From contig RPFO01001639.1 in NCBI GenBank assembly GCA_009746045.1, positions 1 through 64,000 of the forward strand: a stretch of DNA of 64,000 nucleotides, in the 5' to 3' direction. Shown in pieces: positions 56,101-64,000 of the stretch (position 1 is the stretch's first letter; each line of letters begins with the position of its first letter). Made by a program: the position numbers and the translations under genes. The DNA is from Mesostigma viride. Its lineage: Eukaryota; Streptophyta; Mesostigmatophyceae; Mesostigmatales; Mesostigmataceae. The notes under the pieces are model-generated. The model did no database searches. It was not told where the DNA came from and saw only the letters and a program-made list of their open reading frames with translations.

Positions 56101-59100
56101 CACATCTACTGTCGTCGTTCGGAGCGACCGTTTCATCCTTCACAGCCGAGATGAAGTCGTAGACTTGGGTTTTCTCCGATTCGGACAAACCACCCTCGTT
56201 CAATCGCCCTCCAACCCGCTCCTCACCACCCTCCTCCCCCTCCCCGTCCTTCCTTGCCTTCTCAGTGCTGCTTGAGACCCCATGAATCAAATTCCATATT
56301 TCTTTCTGGTCCTGAAGGGGCACCTCCGGCTTATCCCAGGATTCCTCCATGTGCGTCTTGAAATAGTTGTGCACTTCCAGCAGCGCCGTCCCCCTCGACT
56401 TTTTGGAAACGGCCTCGTCTTCTGCATTCAGCCCCCCTCCGATCAGGGCAACCCTCCGATGCGCCTCTCTCCCCTGCATGCATGAAATGTGAATCAGTGT
56501 TTGAGACAAAAAACGGTCATACAACACACGACCTGACATTTTTGTCCTTACACTTTGGAAGATCGGCCGTTCCCGAACAAAAATCACACCCTAATTTCCA
56601 GGTTCCAACGGCCGTTGGCGCAAGAAAAATCACACCCTAATTTCCAGGTTCCAACGGCCGTTGGCGCAAGAAAAATCACACCCTAATTTCCAGGTTCCAA
56701 CGGCCGTTGGCGCAAGAAAAATCACACCCTAATTTCCAGGTTCCAACGGCCGTTGGCGCAAGAAAAATGTCGACCGAATTTCCAGGTTCCAACGGCCGTT
56801 GGCGCAAGAAAAATATCAACCAAATTTCCAGGTTCCAACGGCCGTTGGCGAAAGAAAAATCACACACTAATTTCCAGGTTCCAACGGCCGTTGGCGCAGG
56901 AAAAATGACACCCTAATTTCCAGGTTCCAACGGCCGTTGGCGCAAGAAAAATCACACACTAATTTCCAGGTTCCAACGGCCGTTGGCGCAAGAAAAATCA
57001 CACCCTAATTTCCAGGTTCCAACGGCCGTTGGCGCAAGAAAAATCACACCCTAATTTCCAGGTTCCAACGGCCGTTGGCGCAAGAAAAATGTCGACCGAA
57101 TTTCCAGGTTCCAACGGCCGTTGGCGCAAGAAAAATATCAACCAAATTTCCAGGTTCCAACGGCCGTTGGCGCAAGAAAAATCACACACTAATTTCCAGG
57201 TTCCAACGGCCGTTGGCGAACAAAAATCACATCTAGTGCCTAAAACGTTCCCACACCCGATCCGTTATATTTACCTTTGGCGTCCGCATGTCCTTCATGG
57301 GCGGGATCAGTGCTTCCCCCTCCACCTCCCAGCCCTTGAGCACGTCCAGATTGGTGTACATGAACTTGTCCGCGTCCCTCACCAACCCCCTCCACAAATC
57401 AAACGCCTCCTCGGTTGTCTCCACGTACTTGCCCTTTTGTTTACCCGCAATCTCGCCAGCTATCGCAGTCCTCACTTGCTCGTCTGAGCCCTCAAAAATC
57501 ACGGACTTCAACATCTGCGTGTAGTGGTTGCCGTCCAGCACGGCAAACTGCGCAAACACGAAAGGCTTCTCGTAGTCGAGCATGTAGTCCAACGCGGTGT
57601 TCGTGAGCTCCAGTACTGCCTCACGGTCAGATGCATCTGACCACTCGGACGAATTCAAGTCCATGGTAATCAACTCCTCGGAGCACGCGGCCGCCATATC
57701 CTTCTTGGAGTACGTCCGGAGAATGGCCCTCCCTTCCTCGGCCGTTGGCGAACGAAAGTATCCGAACCTCTGCACGGCACGGTCACTGTCCTCCCCCGTC
57801 AGTTTTTTAATTTTGTCAGAAAACCCTGGATTCTCTTCCAGCCAGGCATTGTAAGAATCGGGCTCCTGGTCTGCCAGCACCTGCCACGCAAACCGGAAGA
57901 TCAGCACGGCACATTTTGCCTTCGTCAGACTTGTGCCGGCCCCCACGAACCACGGCGCGAGCCCCTTACAATTCCGCACCGTCACCGTCCGATGCCTCAT
58001 TAGTTCCGGGAGTTGGCACAAGTTGCTACTAAGGACCCGTACTTGAGTCCCAATCGCGGACCCCCCCACGAGGTCGACATCGTCTGGCACTAGGCGTATC
58101 TTCTGCCGCAGATGAAACGCCGCCTGTATGGTGTCGGTTAGATTCTTGTCGTGCACTTGAGAGGACGGCGCTGGCTCCCAGGAGTCCAAAATGCTGGGCT
58201 TCGCATTTCCAGCACGTGTCGTCAGCAGCCCCTTCCTCTCAAAGGTCTTCACAATCCCCGACCATAAGTCGGTGCCCGGTGCTCGTTGGCGCCATTCCTC
58301 AAAAAATGTTGTGAGATGCCTTTCCGCCACCCCATGTTCAATCTTGTAAGCCCACCTCCTCCGCTCTTCCTCCGTTCTCTGCCTTGACGGACGCCCCTGA
58401 TCACATGCAAAAAACATACAGATAGCCGGAAGGTCAGTACTATGTTCCAACGGCCGTCGCCGGAAAAATAACACCCTAATTTCCAGGTTCCAGCGGCCGT
58501 TGGCGCATGAAAGTCACACCCTAATTTACAGGTTCCAACGGCCGTTGGCGCATGAAAATCACACCCTAATTTCCAGGTTCCAACGGCCGTTGCCGACAGA
58601 AAAATCACACCCTAATTTCCAGGTTCCAACGGCCGTTGGCGCGAGAAAAATGACACCCTAATTTCCAGGTTCCAACGGCCGTTGGCGCGAGAAAAATCAC
58701 ACCCTATTTTCCAGGTTCCAACGGCTGTTGGCGCGAGAAAAATGACACCATTTCCAGTTTCCAACGGCCGTTGGCGACAGAAAAATCACACCCTAATTTC
58801 CAGGTTCCAACGGCCGTTGGCGCATGAAAATCACACCCTAATTTACAGGTTCCAACGGCCGTTGGCGCATGAAAATCACACCCTATTTTCCAGGTTCCAA
58901 CGGCCGTTGGCGCAAGAAAAATGACACCCTAATTTACAGGTTCCAACGGCCGTTGGCGCATGAAAATCACACCCTAATTTCAAGGTTCCGACGGCCGTTG
59001 GGCAAAAAAAAATAACACCCTAATTTCCAAATTGCAACGGCCGTTGGCGCAAGAAAATCAAGCAAGAAAAGGACAAGGACAAGGTGCTGGCACAAGGACG

Positions 59101-62100
59101 AGGACAAGGACAAGGACAAGGACAAGGACAAGGACAAGGACAAGGACAAGGACAAGGACAAGGACAAGGACAAGGACAAGGACAAGGACAAGGACAAGGA
59201 CAAGGACAAGGACAAGGACAAGGACAAGGACAAGGACAAGGACAAGGACAAGGACAAGGACAAGGACAAGGACAAGGACAAGGACAAGGACAAGGACAAG
59301 GACAAGGACAAGGACAAGGACAAGGACAAGGACAAGGACAAGGACAAGGACAAGGACAAGGACAAGGACAAGGACAAGGACAAGGACAAGGACAAGGACA
59401 AGGACAAGGACAAGGACAAGGACAAGGACAAGGACAAGGACAAGGACAAGGACAAGGACAAGGACAAGGACAAGGACAAGGACAAGGACAAGGACAAGGA
59501 CAAGGACAAGGACAAGGACAAGGACAAGGACAACACAAGGACAAGGACAAGGACAAGGACAAGGACAAGGACAAGGACAAGGACAAGGACAAGGACAAGG
59601 ACAAGGACAAGGACAAGGACAAGGACAAGGACAAGGACAAGGACAAGGACAAGGACAAGGACAAGGACAGGACAAGGACAACGTGCTGGCACAAGGACAA
59701 GGACAAGGACAAGGACAAGGACAAGGACAAGGACAAGGACAAGGACAAGGACAAGGAGAAGGACAAGGACAAGGACAAGGACAAGGACAAGGACAAGGAC
59801 AAGGACAAGGACAAGGACAAGGACAAGGACAAGGACAAGGACAAGGACAAGGACAAGGACAAGGACAAGGACAAGGACAAGGACAAGGACAAGTGCTGGA
59901 CAAGGACAAGGACAAGGACAAGGACAAGGACAAGGACAAGGACAAGGACAAGGACAAGGACAAGGACAAGGACAAGGACAAGGACAAGGACAAGGACAAG
60001 GACAAGGACAAGGACAAGGACAAGGACAAGGACAAGGACAAGGACAAGGACAAGGACAAGGACAAGGACAAGGACAAGGACAAGGACAAGGACAAGGACA
60101 AGGACAAGGACAAGGACAAGGAAAAGGACAAGGACAAGGCTGGACAAGGACAAGGACAAGGACAAGGACAAGGACAAGGACAAGGACAAGGACAAGGACA
60201 AGGACAAGGACAAGGACAAGGACAAGGACAAGGACAAGGACAAGGACAAGGACAAGGACAAGGACAAGGACAAGGACAAGGACAAGGACAAGGACAAGGA
60301 CAAGGACAAGGACAAGGACAAGGACAAGGACAAGGACAAGGACAAGGACAAGGACAAGGACAAGGACAAGGACAAGGACAAGGACAAGGACAAGGACAAG
60401 GACAAGGACAAGGACAAGGACAAGGACAAGGACAAGGACAAGGACAAGGACAAGGACAAGGACAAGGACAAGGACAAGGACAAGGACAAGGACAAGGACA
60501 AGGACAAGGACAAGGACAAGGACAAGGACAAGGACAAGGACAAGGACAAGGACAAGGACAAGGACAAGGACAAGGACAAGGACAAGGACAAGGACAAGGA
60601 CAAGGACAAGGACAAGGCTGGACAAGGACAAGGACAAGGACAAGGACAAGGACAAGGACAAGGACAAGGACAAGGACAAGGACAAGGACAAGGACAAGGA
60701 CAAGGACAAGGACAAGGACAAGGACAAGGACAAGGACAAGGACAAGGACAAGGACAAGGACAAGGACAAGGACAAGGACAAGGACAAGGACAAGGACAAG
60801 GACAAGGACAAGGACAAGGACAAGGACAAGGACAAGGACAAGGACAAGGACAAGGACAAGGACAAGGACAAGGACAAGGACAAGGACAAGGACAAGGACA
60901 AGGACAAGGACAAGGACAAGGACAAGGACAAGGACAAGGACAAGGACAAGGACAAGGACAAGGACAAGGACAAGGACAAGGACAGGACAAGGACAAGGAC
61001 AAGGACAAGGACAAGGACAAGGACAAGGACAACAAGGACAAGGACAAGGACAAGGACAAGGACAAGGACAAGGACAAGGACAAGGACAAGGACAAGGACA
61101 AGGACAAGGACAAGGACAAGGACAAGGACAAGGACAAGGACAAGGACAAGGACAAGGCTGGACAAGGACAAGGACAAGGACAAGGACAAGGGGACAAGGA
61201 CAAGGACAAGGACAAGGACAAGGACAAGGACAAGGACAAGGACAAGGACAAGGACAAGGACAAGGACAAGGACAAGGACAAGGACAAGGACAAGGACAAG
61301 GACAAGGACAAGGACAAGGACAAGGACAAGGACAAGGACAAGGACAAGGACAAGGAGGACAAGGACAAGGACAAGGACAAGGACAAGGACAAGGACAAGG
61401 ACAAGGACAAGGACAAGGACAAGGACAAGGACAAGGACAAGTGCTGGACAAGGACAAGGACAAGGACAAGGACAAGGACAAGGACAAGGACAAGGACAAG
61501 GACAAGGACAAGGACAAGGACAAGGACAAGGACAAGGACAAGGACAAGGACAAGGACAAGGACAAGGACAAGGACAAGGACAAGGACAAGGACAAGGACA
61601 AGGACAAGGACAAGGACAAGGACAAGGACAAGGACAAGGACAAGGACAAGGACAAGGACAAGGACAAGGACAAGGACAAGGACAAGGACAAGGACAAGGC
61701 TGGACAAGGACAAGGACAAGGACAAGGACAAGGGGACAAGGACAAGGACAAGGACAAGGACAAGGACAAGGACAAGGACAAGGACAAGGACAAGGACAAG
61801 GACAAGGACAAGGACAAGGACAAGGACAAGGACAAGGACAAGGACAAGGACAAGGACAAGGACAAGGACAAGGACAAGGACAAGGACAAGGACAAGGACA
61901 AGGACAAGGACAAGGACAAGGACAAGGACAAGGACAAGGACAAGGACAAGGACAAGGACAAGGACAAGGACAAGGACAAGGACAAGGACAAGGACAAGGA
62001 CAAGGACAAGGACAAGGACAAGGACAAGGACAAGGACAAGGACAAGGACAAGGACAAGGACAAGGACAAGGACAAGGACAAGGACAAGGACAAGGACAAG

Positions 62101-63982
62101 GACAAGGACAAGGACAAGGACAAGGACAAGGACAAGGACAAGGACAAGGACAAGGACAAGGACAAGGACAAGGACAAGGACAAGGACAAGGACAAGGACA
62201 AGGACAAGGACAAGGACAAGGACAAGGACAAGGACAAGGACAAGGACAAGGACAAGGACAAGGACAAGGACAAGGACAAGGACAAGGACAAGGACAAGGA
62301 CAAGGACAAGGACAAGGAAAGGACAAGGACAAGGCTGGACAAGGACAAGGACAAGGACAAGGACAAGGACAAGGACAAGGACAAGGACAAGGACAAGGAC
62401 AAGGACAAGGACAAGGACAAGGACAAGGACAAGGACAAGGACAAGGACAAGGACAAGGACAAGGACAAGGACAAGGACAAGGACAAGGACAAGGACAAGG
62501 ACAAGGACAAGGACAAGGACAAGGACAAGGACAAGGACAAGGACAAGGACAAGGACAAGGACAAGGACAAGGACAAGGACAAGGACAAGGACAAGGACAA
62601 GGACAAGGACAAGGACAAGGACAAGGACAAGGACAAGGACAAGGACAAGGACAAGGACAAGGACAAGGACAAGGACAAGGACAAGGACAAGGACAAGGAC
62701 AAGGACAAGGACAAGGACAAGGACAAGGACAAGGACAAGGACAAGGACAAGGACAAGGACAAGGACAAGGACAAGGACAAGGACAAGGACAAGGACAAGG
62801 ACAAGGACAAGGACAAGGACAAGGACAAGGACAACAAGGACAAGGACAAGGACAAGGACAAGGACAAGGACAAGGACAAGGACAAGGACAAGGACAAGGA
62901 CAAGGACAAGGACAAGGACAAGGAAAGGACAAGGACAAGTGGGACAAGGACAAGGACAAGGACAAGGACAAGGACAAGGACAAGGACAAGGACAAGGACA
63001 AGGACAAGGACAAGGACAAGGACAAGGACAAGGACAAGGACAAGGACAAGGACAAGGACAAGGACAAGGACAAGGACAAGGACAAGGACAAGGACAAGGA
63101 CAAGGACAAGGACAAGGACAAGGACAAGGACAAGGACAAGGACAAGGACAAGGACAAGGACAAGGACAAGGACAAGGACAAGGACAAGGACAAGGACAAG
63201 GACAAGGACAAGGACAAGGAAAAGGACAAGGACAAGGACAAGGACAAGGAAAGGACAAGGACAAGGACAAGGACAAGGACAAGGACAAGGACAAGGACAA
63301 GGACAAGGACAAGGACAAGGACAAGGACAAGGACAAGGACAAGGACAAGGACAAGGACAAGGACAAGGACAAGGACAAGGACAAGGACAAGGACAAGGAC
63401 AAGGACAAGGACAAGGACGAGGACAAGGACGGACAAGGACAAGGACAAGGACAAGGACAAGGACAAGGACAAGGACAAGGACAAGGACAAGGACAAGGAT
63501 GGCGCAAGAAAATCACATCCTTGTGCGTAACACCTACCCGGACAGCTGGCAGTGTGGGGTGGGTTGCTTTTCCAGTTGCTGCCGTCGCGGCATCGGAACC
63601 CGATGACCCAGAAGCCGCCGATTTCCTCCGCTCCTTCGCCGCCTTTGCTGCATGAACGCCGCGCGCCTCTTGCCCGACGATGGTGCGGGGGGAGGGGGCA
63701 TTTGCTGTGCTGCCGCTGCAGCTTCCGACGGCGCGGAAGGGGCGGCGGCGGGAGGGGGCAACACCGGTGGCGGCGGAGAGCCCGGCGGCGGGGGCGCGGC
63801 GGCGGGGCGCCGGCGGAGGGGAACGCGGGTGGTTGTGCGTACAAGCACGCTGTGACACGCAGACGACAAAGAAGAAATCCGCCGAATATGTTAGCAAGCG
63901 GTGCGGTGCAGCTGGCATTTGCTGTGCTGCCGCTGCAGCTTCCGACGGCGCGGAAGGGGCGGGCGGCGGGAGGGGGCAACAA
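53121..63982 (-). CDS. Large nuclear-type gene with AT-hooks, 5' end outside window
   Basis: Minus-strand exons: A, from beyond 63900 to 63538 (KAAKERRKSAASGSSGSD then donor GTAGGT); B, 58396-57275 (374 codons, phase 0); C, 56473-54061; D, 53941-53121. Exon B starts GRPSRQRTEEERRRW and has AVLDGNHYTQML, a weak ParB-like look. Exon C has a second AT-hook (RGRPVGSPKK), a segment NPPVIFIGSKEQVDGF, an 8-aa repeat (EGGGSKGG) and AVDYCKKLLSPGGHV, loosely like a methyltransferase fold. Exon D is acidic then compact. Exon C needs three frame changes (near 56000, 55510 and within 54150-54650). Each equals one missing base, and the first two are at G runs. Function is unknown; a chromatin- or DNA-acting protein is guessed. 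Confidence 0.6.
54190..54650 (-). repeat. 24-bp coding minisatellite in exon C
   Basis: About 19 units of TCGAAGGGCGGAGAGGGGGG CGGG (minus strand) with length changes; each encodes eight residues, EGGGSKGG-like in one frame and RRAERGAG-like in another. G runs of 5-6 make the frame uncertain. Confidence 0.85.
56570..57232 (-). repeat. 46-bp satellite array in intron B
   Basis: About 14 units of TTTCCAGGTTCCAACGGCCG + TTGGCGCAAGAAAAATCACA + CCCTAA (plus strand). Each holds the perfect palindrome CCAACGGCCGTTGG. It fills nearly the whole intron between exons B and C. Confidence 0.95.
58440..59060 (-). repeat. 46-bp satellite array in intron A
   Basis: About 13 units of the same satellite as at 56570-57232, more diverged (CATGAAAATC, GACAGAAAAATC variants). 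It adjoins the GGACAA array. Confidence 0.95.
59072..63499. repeat. 4.4 kb GGACAA hexanucleotide array
   Basis: About 735 units of GGACAA, broken only by rare variants (GTGCTGGCACAAGG, GGCTGGACAAGG, GGAAAAGG, GGGGACAAGG). The hexamer has no stop codon in any frame, so six very long frames (GQ, KD, TR, LV, SL, CP dipeptides) cross it. By splice logic it lies in intron A of the minus-strand gene, where the transcript would be (CCUUGU)n. Confidence 0.95.
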
Positions 63983-64000
63983 CCGGTGGCGGCGGAGAGC
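63698..64000. repeat. 85-bp direct repeat in GC-rich first exon region
   Basis: GCATTTGCTGTGCTGCCGCT at 63698 and 63915 begin two near-identical stretches of about 85 bp, 217 bp apart. The second is cut by the window end. Confidence 0.8.

Noticed and set aside
56570-59060. CRISPR array suggested by regular repeats
   Set aside because: The 46-bp units are directly adjacent without unique spacers, and the genome is eukaryotic.
58967-63982. Proteins of 1,287-1,671 aa made of GQ, KD, TR, LV, SL or CP repeats
   Set aside because: They are translations of the GGACAA array, which has no stop in any frame. Splice phase places the array in an intron.

Overview
The window looks like nuclear DNA of a green alga (chlorophyte or prasinophyte grade). 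It has plant-type telomeric motifs (TTTAGGG) at internal sites, spliced genes with GT-AG introns of about 180 to 1,100 nt, TGTAA poly(A)-like signals just after several stop codons, GC-rich coding exons, a soluble hybrid histidine kinase, E2F-type sites before a replication gene, and many micro- and minisatellites. The species cannot be named from the sequence.

Layout. 1-5520: one end of an integrated polinton-like virus (PLV): major capsid protein with one frameshift, a broken adhesin made of bacterial-type Ig repeats and a LamG-like end, and small virion-type ORFs. 5780-6303: four tandem hairpin repeats, then telomere-like repeats. 6425-9160: minus-strand LINE remnant split by a 1.7 kb DNA transposon. 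10643-13177: intronless F-box/LRR gene, minus strand. 15106-21032: spliced gene, perhaps enolase-4-like. 21342-25806: second large unidentified gene. 25960-31100: a decayed LINE and nested LINE pieces on both strands. 31100-33830: microsatellite-rich non-coding DNA. 33901-39240: nine-exon PAS/hybrid histidine kinase. 40916-45795: seven-exon RING E3 ligase, minus strand, transcribed away from 46882-52090, a seven-exon ORC2 gene. 53121 to beyond 63982: one large minus-strand gene whose introns hold a 46-bp satellite and a 4.4 kb GGACAA array.

How parts relate. ORC2 and the RING gene share a 1.1 kb intergenic region with three E2F-like sites. The PLV, LINEs and DNA transposon form the mobile layer; one LINE piece sits inside a RING-gene intron. 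The kinase, ORC2, RING and LRR genes have clean frames. The viral adhesin, LINEs and the last large gene carry frameshifts, some at homopolymers.

Most notable observation: in three unrelated genes, short degenerate copies of an exon edge together with its splice site lie inside the adjacent intron. This is found in at least six introns and seems to record how these introns grow or change borders. Second is the 4.4 kb intronic hexanucleotide array, open in all six frames and bounded on both sides by the 46-bp satellite unit.
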